Source: Acidimicrobiales bacterium
GTDB taxonomy: Bacteria; Actinomycetota; Acidimicrobiia; Acidimicrobiales; SHLQ01
Assembly: GCA_020629375.1 (NCBI GenBank)
Contig: JAHDDK010000004.1
Span: 73,892-119,649, forward strand
Direction of reading: 5' to 3'
Length of the DNA stretch: 45,758 bases
The position numbers were made by a program, and so were the translations under genes. Under the pieces are notes generated by a model. The model did not search any database. It was not told the DNA's origin and worked only from the letters and a program-made list of their open reading frames with translations. Below are positions 8,509 through 15,004 of the stretch, piece after piece; position 1 is the first letter of the stretch, and every line of letters starts with the position of its first letter.

Positions 8509-9003
8509 GTGGACGGCATCAGGATCGCGATCCGTCGAGCTGCATCATCTGATATCGGGTTGCTCGTCGAGCTCCATATCGAGTCGAGAGACACCATCCG
8601 CCCAGAACGTGGCGGAACCGTCGACATCGCTCTACAGCCCGCAGGACGTCAATCAGCGGACCTGGCGGCCTGGTACGAGGCAACCCTCGATGACGAGCGA
8701 CGCCGAGTGCTGATCGGAACCGTCGACGGCCACGTCGTCGCAGCGCTGATTCATGCGATCATCGACACGTCGGACGGCCCGCTCGGCCGGGTCGAACAGC
8801 TATGGGTGACTCCTGCCGCACGCGGCGTGGGCGTCGGCGCCGCGCTGATGAACGCTGCGGTCGCGATCGCGAAGGACGCGGGCTGTTACGGCGTCGATGC
8901 GCGTGCGCTTCCCGGAGACCGATCGACGAAGAACTTTTTCGAATCGTTCGGACTTGTTGCCAGGAGCCTCGTCGTGCACCAGGCGTTCGAGGAGAACGCC
9001 TGA
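8509..9003 (+). CDS. GNAT-family N-acetyltransferase
   Basis: A 164-aa acyltransferase of the GNAT superfamily that uses acetyl-CoA to acylate an unknown amine. The core strand and acetyl-CoA pyrophosphate loop are seen in VEQLWVTPAARGVGVGAALM (about residues 97-116, R/Q-x-x-G-x-G/A pattern), followed by the helix and the NFFESFGLVARSL element near the end. The start is a GTG 4 bases after the preceding stop. The gene converges with the RG-rich protein gene at 9010, only 6 bases away. Confidence 0.88.
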   Translation: MDGIRIAIRRAASSDIGLLVELHIESRDTIRPERGGTVDIALQPAGRQSADLAAWYEATLDDERRRVLIGTVDGHVVAALIHAIIDTSDGPLGRVEQLWVTPAARGVGVGAALMNAAVAIAKDAGCYGVDARALPGDRSTKNFFESFGLVARSLVVHQAFEENA

Positions 9004-9009
9004 CGTCGA

Positions 9010-10263
9010 TCAGGAACCGTTCGATTCGGCCGCCGGCTTCGCCGGCGTCTCCACGAACAGCGCCGCGATGTCGGGAACACGCTTCGAGAGCTTCTTGATC
9101 GTTGCTCGGAGCTCATCGTTGACCTTGCTCGGCAGACCTTGCGGAACCACCTGAGATCGCACGGGCGAGAAGGCCACGGCATCGACGACCGTCGCCCAAC
9201 GTTCTGGCGAGGTCTCCGACGTCATCGATGCGTTCGCCGCCGCGGTGAGGCGCTGGGCCAGATCTCCGGGAAGTGGTGATCCCGCCTTTGGTGGCCGCGA
9301 TGATTGACGCAGCGCGCGGACGGTGCGTCCCTCCACCAACAGCTCGTTGAGCTCGTTGAGCCACGATGTGTGCTCCGCGTCGACACGAGCAGTAACGGCC
9401 GACTTGAGCTGTTCGGCGAGCTCTCGACTCTCTTCGTCCTTTGCCCCGTTCTCGGAAGCCACGACAACTTTGCGGAGGTCTCGGATGTCGACGTCGTCAA
9501 TCCCCGCCATGGCAGCTTCGGCATTGTCTCGCCATTCAGCGGAACGAAGGCGGGGGAGTAGCCGCTCGCCAACTGCCTCGAGCATCTTCGGTGGAATCTC
9601 GGGCTGGCCAGCGGCCTTCGCAGCGACATTCTGCGTCTCGACGACCTGACGGAGGCCGGGCACGCCGTCACGCATCACGACACGGGCCAGCGGACGCTGG
9701 ATCTCGGGAATGTCGTTGAGAACGGCGTCTCGGTGCGTGCGGCGTGCGCGAAGCCGCTTCGGCTTCGGCCGCGACGGCGCCTGGGGTCGCTCGCGTCGCG
9801 GGCGATTGTCTCGATTGTCTCGGCGATCGTTGCGATCACGGCGCCGACCGTCGTTGCGTTCGCCGCCTCGGCTGCGTCCGCCACCGCCACGACCGTCTCC
9901 ACGGCCCCCGCCGCGTCCGCCTCCGCGGCGTCCGTCTCGATCGCCGCGCCGTCCGTCGCGGTCGCCGCGGCGACCCCGCTTCTCCACGAGTTGCGTGGTC
10001 ACGCCGCCGTCGTTGCGGCCTGAGCCGAATATCTCGAGTGTCTCGGCGCGTGCCTTCTTGGCCTTCGGAGGGAGGACCGCGGTGATGAAGACGCCGTCGA
10101 CGGCGAACTCCGCCTCGGCGCGCACGACATCACCCACGCTGGCTCCCTCGTAGAGGAGGGCGCCATCGAGTTCCCCTTTTGGCTGCTTCGCTCCTGCGGC
10201 TCGCCAGGTGTAGGACCCGTCTTCTCGTTTGCTGGTGAGCTCGACCTCGAGACGTCTCGACAT
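9010..10263 (-). CDS. RG-rich nucleic-acid-binding protein (uncharacterised)
   Basis: A 417-aa protein in three parts. Residues 1 to about 72 (MSRRLEVELTSKREDGSY...FITAVLPPK) look like a small beta-barrel of OB or TRAM type. Residues 90-165 are a low-complexity segment packed with RG, GGR, RRD and DR repeats, like RGG boxes in RNA-binding proteins. Residues 165-417 are helical, with no recognised domain. RNA binding is inferred from this architecture. The frame continues upstream to 10467, but ATG 10263 has a TAGCGT box 7 nt ahead and begins the conserved barrel, so it is preferred. Confidence 0.75.
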   Translation of the reverse strand: MSRRLEVELTSKREDGSYTWRAAGAKQPKGELDGALLYEGASVGDVVRAEAEFAVDGVFITAVLPPKAKKARAETLEIFGSGRNDGGVTTQLVEKRGRRGDRDGRRGDRDGRRGGGRGGGRGDGRGGGGRSRGGERNDGRRRDRNDRRDNRDNRPRRERPQAPSRPKPKRLRARRTHRDAVLNDIPEIQRPLARVVMRDGVPGLRQVVETQNVAAKAAGQPEIPPKMLEAVGERLLPRLRSAEWRDNAEAAMAGIDDVDIRDLRKVVVASENGAKDEESRELAEQLKSAVTARVDAEHTSWLNELNELLVEGRTVRALRQSSRPPKAGSPLPGDLAQRLTAAANASMTSETSPERWATVVDAVAFSPVRSQVVPQGLPSKVNDELRATIKKLSKRVPDIAALFVETPAKPAAESNGS

Positions 10264-10270
10264 GGACACC

Positions 10271-10276
10271 ACGCTA
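10271..10276 (-). promoter_or_regulatory. -10 box, leaderless start of the RG-rich protein
   Basis: On the minus strand TAGCGT lies 7 nt before ATG 10263. It supports this start over upstream in-frame codons. Confidence 0.6.
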
Positions 10277-10398
10277 GCGGTCGCCCGACGATCCGCCGAA
10301 CTCGGTGTGCCGCGGTGGACAACCTTGTGGGCAACCTGGCGGTCTCTGGGGAAATCCTGCCGAAGGTGTCCATAAGTCTGGGGATTTCGCGTTTTCGT

Positions 10399-10427
10399 TT
10401 GACGGATCCCAACCGGTCGACAACAGT
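10399..10427 (+). promoter_or_regulatory. Putative sigma-70 promoter of the structured RNA
   Basis: A -35 element TTGACG (10399-10404) is followed after 17 nt by AACAGT (10422-10427), which matches the -10 consensus at positions 2, 4 and 6. The predicted transcription start is near 10434. The stretch 10277-10398 upstream shows nothing recognisable. Confidence 0.45.
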
Positions 10428-10433
10428 GCACCT

Positions 10434-10784
10434 CAGCCGCACGGCAACGGGCGGGGGAAACACTCACCGGAGTTCGGGAACGAACGCAGGAAACTGCCGC
10501 AGGGACTGAGCAAAACGGGGGGAGGGACTCCGAAACCGAACGAGCGGTGAGGACACGGTTCGTTCCGCCGAGGAGCAGGGTTCACCTTGCGAGACAGCGG
10601 AACCAGGAAGCTTCGGCTTGCTGGCCAAAGCGAACTGCCCCGCCAGACCACTGGTCCGACGGGGCAGAAAAACACGTCGAGAGAAACGGTACTGCCGGGA
10701 CGGACGACGTTGGTGGACCCTGACCGAACGTGAGGCCCCTGCAATTCCGGCTCCGGCTGGAGGTGCAGGGGTCTCTTCCTTTTT
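10434..10784 (+). ncRNA. Candidate structured non-coding RNA, family not recognised
   Basis: This non-coding gap between divergent genes can be folded by hand into many nested helices. From outside inward: GGCGG/CCGCC (10450-10454/10565-10569), CTCACC/GGTGAG (10463-10468/10546-10551), CGGAG/CTCCG (10468-10472/10528-10532), and two adjacent hairpins capped by GNRA loops (10472-10485 with GGAA, 10486-10497 with GAAA). Downstream come a 6-bp stem with UUCA loop (10575-10590), a hairpin with C(UUCG)G loop (10603-10624), an 8-bp stem with an inner hairpin (10635-10667), a stem at 10707-10731, and a terminator. I could not match it to RNase P RNA, tmRNA, SRP RNA, 6S RNA or a known riboswitch. It could be a trans-acting RNA or a leader of the S4 gene. 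Boundaries are inferred. Confidence 0.55.
10736..10784 (+). terminator. Rho-independent terminator of the structured RNA
   Basis: CCCCTGCA (10736-10743) pairs perfectly with TGCAGGGG (10764-10771), with an additional GGCTCC/GGCTGG-rich loop. The pyrimidine tract TCTCTTCCTTTTT follows. This is the clearest intrinsic terminator in the window. Confidence 0.75.
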
Positions 10785-10844
10785 CGTCCGACGCGGGCTG
10801 CCTCTCCAGCGCGGTACTTCCTGTTCGCTCATTCGCTCGATCGA

Positions 10845-10850
10845 TACGAT
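10845..10850 (+). promoter_or_regulatory. -10 box, leaderless start of the S4 protein
   Basis: TACGAT lies 6 nt before GTG 10857. This favours the GTG over the ATG three bases later, and suggests the S4 gene is transcribed independently of the upstream RNA. Confidence 0.5.
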
Positions 10851-10856
10851 CATTCG

Positions 10857-11249
10857 GTGATGAGCGATGAGGCCGAGCGCGTTCGAGTGGATGTCTGGCT
10901 CTGGGGCGTTCGGATGTTTCGTACGCGGTCGGCGGCGACCGAGGCCTGCAAGCGTGGTGGCGTCCGGATCAACGGCGTCGTCGCCAAGCCGGCTCGCGAT
11001 GTCGTGGCCGGCGACCGAATCACGTTTCGGGTCGCCGGCCGCGCACGAGAGCTCGACGTCGTCGGAGTGACGAAGAAGCGCGTGGGCGCACCGATCGCTG
11101 CGGAGCTGTACAACGATCTGTCTCCTGAACCCCAACGGGTAGAGCGTCTGGTCGGCCGCGACGGCCCGACCGCCGAGCGCGAGCGTGGGACAGGTCGTCC
11201 GACCAAACGGGATCGGCGGCAGCTGGACCAACTTCGGGGAAGAGACTGA
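10857..11249 (+). CDS. S4-domain RNA-binding protein (Hsp15-like)
   Basis: A 130-aa protein whose N-terminal part (about residues 7-65) is an S4 RNA-binding domain: VRVDVWLWGVRMFRTRSAATEAC...GGVRINGVVAKPARDVVAGD. This matches the Hsp15/HslR family, which in E. coli rescues stalled 50S subunits carrying peptidyl-tRNA. The basic C-terminal tail (RGTGRPTKRDRRQLDQ) is also typical of that family. The start is GTG 10857 or ATG 10860. The stop overlaps the next start by one base (TGATG), so the S4 and PPOX genes form an operon. Confidence 0.88.
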   Translation: MMSDEAERVRVDVWLWGVRMFRTRSAATEACKRGGVRINGVVAKPARDVVAGDRITFRVAGRARELDVVGVTKKRVGAPIAAELYNDLSPEPQRVERLVGRDGPTAERERGTGRPTKRDRRQLDQLRGRD

Positions 11250-11644
11250 TGACGATTGACCCTGCAGCCCTGTCCGAGGAGATGCGGCTGTTCTTGACCG
11301 AGCGGCACCTCGCCACATTGACGCTTCGACGTGCCGATGGCCGGCCTCACGTCACACCCGTCGGGTTCACCTATGACGAAGGCGAATGCCTTGCACGGGT
11401 TATTACCTGGGAAGACTCGTGGAAGACCCGTCATGTCCGGCGAGAACCGCACATGCCGGTGGCGATCTCGTCGGTCGATGGCGGGCGTTGGGCGACGCTC
11501 TACGGAACCGCGACCGTGTCGACGAAGCCCGAGTCTGTAGCGGCAGCCGTGGAGCGGTACGCGAGTCGCTATCGCCAACCCAAGGACCGCAACGACCGCA
11601 CCGTCATCGAGATTGCCGTGACGGAGATCCTCGGTCGCGGATGA
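11249..11644 (+). CDS. PPOX-class split-barrel flavin/F420-dependent protein
   Basis: A 131-aa protein of the pyridoxamine-5'-phosphate-oxidase-like split-barrel superfamily. Visible family elements are LATLTLRRADGRPHVTPVGF (about residues 21-40), a WEDSWKTRHVRREPHMPVAIS block that would contact the cofactor phosphate, and a short C-terminal strand. Actinobacterial proteins of this size often use F420 rather than FMN (FDOR-B group), so F420 is likely but not certain. Translationally coupled to the S4 gene. Its stop (11642-11644) directly abuts the stop of the convergent Rpf-MltG gene, with no base between. Confidence 0.82.
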   Translation: MTIDPAALSEEMRLFLTERHLATLTLRRADGRPHVTPVGFTYDEGECLARVITWEDSWKTRHVRREPHMPVAISSVDGGRWATLYGTATVSTKPESVAAAVERYASRYRQPKDRNDRTVIEIAVTEILGRG

Positions 11645-12643
11645 CTACCGGTCGCCAAAGCACCGCCCGACGTCGCGACAGTCAGATACGGCCGCCCGGA
11701 ACTCCTCTTCGGTATTGAAGAACGACATCGCTCCGTCGTTGCCTGTCAGGTAGAAGTACCAGTCACCTTCAGCAGGATTCAGAGCGGCGTGCAACGCCTC
11801 CGCCGATATCGCACCGATCGGCTCGGGTGGGAGCCCGGCGATGACTCGTGTGTTGAAGGGCGAGTCGAGTTCGAGGTCCTCGCTGGTCAGCTGGTCGACG
11901 GACTTTCCCAACACGAACAGAAGCGGGCTGTTGATCCCGAGTGGTACGTCGTCACGTAGCCGTTCGTGAAGCACCCGGGCGACCCGCTCTCGGTCACCGC
12001 TCCTCTCGGCCTCGACCTCGATGATCGACGCCATGACCATCAACTCCTGAGTGGTCAGAGCCTCGGGCCACTTCGCGTCATGCGACTGCGGTCGAAGAAA
12101 CTCTCCACAAATCGGCCAGGCCGACAATCCGCGTTGACCGAAGACCTCCTCCGCAATGGCGTTCTGGAGTGAGGCACCCACCGAGCTCGGCAGGACGCCA
12201 ATGAGGTCGGGTTGTGCGACGGCCGCGGCATCATCCCAGATCGTCTGGGTTAGTTGGTAGGCACCGTGGTAGGTCCCACCCGGGCTCACCGCGTCGTAGC
12301 GCCCCATCGACTCGCACTCTCGAAGAGCCCTCCACTGCGCTGGTGAGGGATCGGTCTTCGACCCAGGGGAACCCGTCGAACTCGTCGGGGCCACGCTCGG
12401 TTCGCCGACTTCGCCTGTCGATTCGATCTCTCCCGTCGAGTTCGGAGACGGTGTCGGCGGATCAGACGACGCTGCGGTCTCGACTGGACGTGTTGTGTCC
12501 GCTGCCGTCAGCGAGACCACCGCACCGACGCCCATTGCAGCCACGAACATCGCCACCAGCAGCTGCGCTCGCCGGTGGCGACGCCTCGTCAGGCGCTTCT
12601 CGCCCTCGGCAAGCTCGTTGCGTAGGTGATCCACGTAGCTCAT
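11645..12643 (-). CDS. Membrane-anchored Rpf-like / MltG-like fusion protein, putative anti-sigma
   Basis: A 332-aa protein with unusual architecture. It has a basic cytoplasmic segment (1-26), one membrane helix (27-45), a Pro/Ser/Thr-rich linker (50-100), a resuscitation-promoting-factor-like transglycosylase domain (103-182) and an MltG/YceG-like catalytic region (195-320). The Rpf catalytic Glu is present (WRALRECESMG, E111), and so is the MltG Glu (ASIIEVEAE, E209), with the family ending DSPFNTRVIAGLPPEPI and ALNPAEGDWYFY. Cys110 and Cys179 could form a disulfide. Both domains cut glycan strands of peptidoglycan. A strong AGGAGGT site precedes ATG 12643. The gene starts 1 base after the sigma-factor stop, so the protein may also restrain that sigma factor; this is inference. 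Confidence 0.8.
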   Translation of the reverse strand: MSYVDHLRNELAEGEKRLTRRRHRRAQLLVAMFVAAMGVGAVVSLTAADTTRPVETAASSDPPTPSPNSTGEIESTGEVGEPSVAPTSSTGSPGSKTDPSPAQWRALRECESMGRYDAVSPGGTYHGAYQLTQTIWDDAAAVAQPDLIGVLPSSVGASLQNAIAEEVFGQRGLSAWPICGEFLRPQSHDAKWPEALTTQELMVMASIIEVEAERSGDRERVARVLHERLRDDVPLGINSPLLFVLGKSVDQLTSEDLELDSPFNTRVIAGLPPEPIGAISAEALHAALNPAEGDWYFYLTGNDGAMSFFNTEEEFRAAVSDCRDVGRCFGDR

Positions 12644-12644
12644 G

Positions 12645-13199
12645 TCAGACACCTCCTGTCTGGTCGGCGATGACCCGTAGCCCTCGGGAGACGCGGACCC
12701 GTGCAGCGCCTTCCGAGCAGCCAAGGCGGTGCGCGATCTCGGCATACGGGAGCGAATCGCCGATTCTCAGCCGAACGGCATCTCTTTGCGAAGCGGGTAG
12801 CGCCGCGACGGCGTCGGTCAACGCCTGCCGCACGGGTTCGAGGTCGACGAGGGTCTCGATCCGCTCCAGATCCTCCGTCGTCGGCTGAAGCGGTTGCATC
12901 CCGAGCCGGCGTCGAGCCGTTGAGGCCACCCGCTCGCGCCGGACGTAGCGGCCCAACTGGCGTTCGGCGATGGTGAATAGCCACGCCCTGCCGGGCTTAC
13001 CGACGTTGCGGAATCGACGTCGGGAGATCAACGCGGCGGCGAAGGTCTCCGAGGTCAGATCGGCGGCCGTGTGGGCGCAGCCGGTTCGGCGCATGAAGTA
13101 CCGCAGGACGTCGTCGACGGTCCGGTCATAGAACACGCCAAACGCCTCTCCGCCGGCCTGGATCAGCTCGGCATCGCTCCGCCCGTCGTGGTGGCCCAT
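12645..13199 (-). CDS. ECF-like RNA polymerase sigma factor
   Basis: A 184-aa sigma-70-family factor of the extracytoplasmic-function type, with region 2 and region 4 only. Region 2 covers about residues 20-80 (FGVFYDRTVDDVLRYFMRRT, then DLTSETFAAAL), and region 4 about 125-180 (LPASQRDAVRLRIGDSLPYAEIAHRLGCSEGAARVRVSRG, a helix-turn-helix). It directs RNA polymerase to alternative promoters, probably for cell-wall or envelope functions given its partner gene. It starts the two-gene unit with the Rpf-MltG protein. A possible autoregulated ECF promoter lies at 13271-13296 and an inverted repeat at 13221-13245. Confidence 0.9.
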   Translation of the reverse strand: MGHHDGRSDAELIQAGGEAFGVFYDRTVDDVLRYFMRRTGCAHTAADLTSETFAAALISRRRFRNVGKPGRAWLFTIAERQLGRYVRRERVASTARRRLGMQPLQPTTEDLERIETLVDLEPVRQALTDAVAALPASQRDAVRLRIGDSLPYAEIAHRLGCSEGAARVRVSRGLRVIADQTGGV

Positions 13200-13220
13200 G
13201 TCTTGTTGTATGCCACGAGC

Positions 13221-13245
13221 GCCCGAAGTGTTACGTCATTCGGGC
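13221..13245. repeat. Inverted repeat GCCCGAA-N11-TTCGGGC
   Basis: A perfect 7-bp inverted repeat with an 11-nt spacer in the divergent gap between the sigma factor and the flavoprotein gene. The length and symmetry suit a dimeric transcription-factor operator. There is no T-tract on either side, so it is unlikely to be a terminator. Confidence 0.55.
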
Positions 13246-13270
13246 ACAAGGCAGTCTCGAGGCTGGGCCA

Positions 13271-13296
13271 GACGGTCGGCACTATCGTCTCGTTTC
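13271..13296 (-). promoter_or_regulatory. Candidate ECF-type promoter of the sigma operon
   Basis: Read leftward, GAAAC (13296-13292) and CGTC (13274-13271) are separated by 17 nt. This matches the common ECF pattern (GGAAC, N16-17, CGTC) with one mismatch. It would give a leader of about 60 nt before the sigma ATG and suggests autoregulation. Confidence 0.35.
13284..13289 (+). promoter_or_regulatory. -10 box, leaderless start of the deiodinase-like gene
   Basis: TATCGT lies 7 nt before ATG 13297. It overlaps the spacer of the opposing candidate ECF promoter. Confidence 0.5.
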
Positions 13297-14007
13297 ATGG
13301 CCCGCCTCTACGAGCACCCGTATCCCTCGCCCGAACTGGCAGCGACACAACGGTTCATTCCGCTCGTACACACCCGGCTGCCGCCCGACGAGATGGCCAC
13401 TCGAGCGACACGGTTCCGCGACACGATGGAGCGTCGACGAAGCGTCCGAATGTTCTCGGACGAGCCCGTACCACGAGCGCTGATCGAGCATGCGGTGATG
13501 ACTGCCTCAACGGCGCCGTCTGGGGCACATCGCCAGCCGTGGCGATTCGTTGTCACCAGCGATCCCGAGGTCAAGCGCCAGATTCGCGTTGCCGCCGAAG
13601 AAGAGGAACGTGTCAACTACCTCGACAACCGGATGAACGATGAGTGGCAAGAGGCGCTCGCTCCACTCGGCACCGATCACCACAAAGAGTTCTTGGAGAT
13701 CGCTCCCTGGATCGTTGTGCTCTTCGAGGAGCGGTACGGACTGGACACTGCCGGCAACCGGCGGAAGAACTACTACGTCAAAGAGAGCTGCGGGATCGCA
13801 GCAGGCCTTTTCGTCGCCGCGATCCACGAGATGGGCTTGTGCACGCTGACGCATACGCCGTCGCCGATGCGCTTTCTCAGCGAGGTTCTCGGGCGTCCGG
13901 ACAATGAGCGGCCTTTCGTGATGTTTCCGATCGGTTTCCCACTCGAGGACACGCTCGTTCCGGACATCGAACGCAAGCCGATCGAGGACGTGCTGATCGA
14001 GGTGTGA
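13297..14007 (+). CDS. Iodotyrosine-deiodinase-like nitroreductase-family flavoprotein
   Basis: A 236-aa FMN-dependent nitroreductase-fold protein with specific resemblance to iodotyrosine deiodinase (IYD), which reductively removes halide from halotyrosines. RRRSVRMFSDEPVP (47-60) and APSGAHRQPW (73-82) bind FMN. The substrate-closing Glu-Tyr-Lys triad of IYD appears to be present as E104, Y108 and K130. The later blocks ESCGIAAGLFVAAIHEMG and PSPMRFLSEVLGRP and the ending PDIERKPIEDV follow the animal and bacterial IYD pattern. ATG 13297 is chosen because of the -10 box; the frame is open upstream to 13198. It might instead act on other phenolic substrates. Confidence 0.85.
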   Translation: MARLYEHPYPSPELAATQRFIPLVHTRLPPDEMATRATRFRDTMERRRSVRMFSDEPVPRALIEHAVMTASTAPSGAHRQPWRFVVTSDPEVKRQIRVAAEEEERVNYLDNRMNDEWQEALAPLGTDHHKEFLEIAPWIVVLFEERYGLDTAGNRRKNYYVKESCGIAAGLFVAAIHEMGLCTLTHTPSPMRFLSEVLGRPDNERPFVMFPIGFPLEDTLVPDIERKPIEDVLIEV

Positions 14008-14067
14008 GCCCTTGACCTTTCGACTCTCGTGCCGATGGGGTCGTGATCTCGAGCGAAGGTGAGTGTG

Positions 14068-14322
14068 ATGCAACGGTCAGCGATTCAGATCGTGAAGATG
14101 CGGATGGGCGATCTCAAAACCGGCGATGTCGTCAACAAGAATCCGGACGACCCGCGCGGGTGGTTCATCGTGCGCGACCTCGAGCACCTCCCGAACGGCG
14201 GCCTTGCCGTGAACGCGATGAACGCGAAAGACAGCATCAACGGGCGACCTCAGGATCTCGTTGGCGTACAGATTCGCTACGCGATCGATATTCCCGATGC
14301 CCCCAAGGTCACCGCTGCCTGA
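14068..14322 (+). CDS. Small conserved-looking protein, unknown function
   Basis: An 84-aa protein beginning MQRSAIQIVKMRMGDLKTGD and continuing with VVNKNPDDPRGWFIVRDLEHLPNGGLAVNA, which suggests a small beta-barrel, possibly SH3-like. No family is recognised. ATG 14068 has a GAAGG ribosome binding site 8 nt upstream; a GTG at 14059 would add 3 residues. The next gene may overlap or follow closely. Codon choice matches the surrounding genes. Confidence 0.6.
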   Translation: MQRSAIQIVKMRMGDLKTGDVVNKNPDDPRGWFIVRDLEHLPNGGLAVNAMNAKDSINGRPQDLVGVQIRYAIDIPDAPKVTAA

Positions 14323-14416
14323 CATCAGGCTGTCCGGTGGACCGAACGCCGGCGGCCGCGAGTTGTGGGGTGTTTCACCCATCGAGAGTTCAGAGGACCT
14401 CGTCGACAACAAAGTC

Positions 14417-15004
14417 ATGACACTCGCGATACAGGTCGATCGACTCACCGATTGCCGCCATTCGGTAGAGATGTCACTCACGCACATCCTCATGGGCGCA
14501 ACACTCGGCGACTTCCAGCTTGCACGCTACGTTCGAGACTTCGAGATCATCGGCGAACGTGACGAGTGGTTCCGGCGCACGATCGCTGCGGACAGCGCGA
14601 TCAGGCTCCCGACGAGTGGACTTCGCCTCGATGTCGCCGAGCTCAGCGCGAACGCCGTGTCGGAGTCCTGGACCGCCGTCGGGGCGTTCGAGCGACTTGG
14701 CGGCAGTCGCGCGCTTCGCCACCAGCCGCGGATCGACGTGGTCTCGGTCATGACAACTGGGGGAGAGGTCGAACTGTTCGACCGCAACGACTGGCCTCTG
14801 CTCGTTCCACTTCGGACCAACGATCTCGCCCCGCACCTCGCGACGCTCGGATTCGCGTCAGACGCCACCCGAATCGCCATCGCTGCACACGCACTCGTGA
14901 CCGCGTCGGTACGGGCAGCGATGATGGAGGCGCAGATCCCGAGCGATGGCCTCCGCGTCCGCACCAACTTCGAAGAGGACCTCCACCTCGAAACGACGCT
15001 CTAG
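14417..15004 (+). CDS. Protein of unknown function
   Basis: A soluble protein of 195 aa from ATG 14417. The frame is open back to 14261, with ATGs at 14261 and 14297 that would overlap the preceding gene, so the start is uncertain. No known motif is seen. The sequence contains FEIIGERDEWFRR and a stretch of alternating strands (DVVSVMTTGGEVELFDRND) with a helical C-terminus (AIAAHALVTASVRAAMMEA). Its stop TAG at 15002-15004 overlaps the stop of the convergent flavoprotein gene within the tetranucleotide CTAG. Confidence 0.55.
   Translation: MTLAIQVDRLTDCRHSVEMSLTHILMGATLGDFQLARYVRDFEIIGERDEWFRRTIAADSAIRLPTSGLRLDVAELSANAVSESWTAVGAFERLGGSRALRHQPRIDVVSVMTTGGEVELFDRNDWPLLVPLRTNDLAPHLATLGFASDATRIAIAAHALVTASVRAAMMEAQIPSDGLRVRTNFEEDLHLETTL

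Noticed and set aside
7065..8627. A poly-Ser open frame on the minus strand across the D/E-rich gene
   Set aside because: The Ser runs are the antisense reading of GAC/GAG-rich acidic codons; the plus-strand gene has a ribosome binding site and a zinc knuckle.
10312..10375. DnaA-box-like sequences (GGTGGACAA and similar)
   Set aside because: Matches are imperfect, few and not clustered, and no dnaA, dnaN or AT-rich unwinding region is nearby.
10635..10667. Minus-strand terminator at the strong CTGCCCCG/CGGGGCAG hairpin
   Set aside because: The A-run on the plus strand puts the T-run upstream, not downstream, of the hairpin on the minus strand; it fits better as an internal RNA stem.
10434..10784. 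RNase P RNA, tmRNA or SRP RNA as identity of the structured RNA
   Set aside because: The size fits the first two, but the universal GAGGAAAGUC core, a tRNA-like end, and the SRP GGAAGCAGCC loop are all absent.
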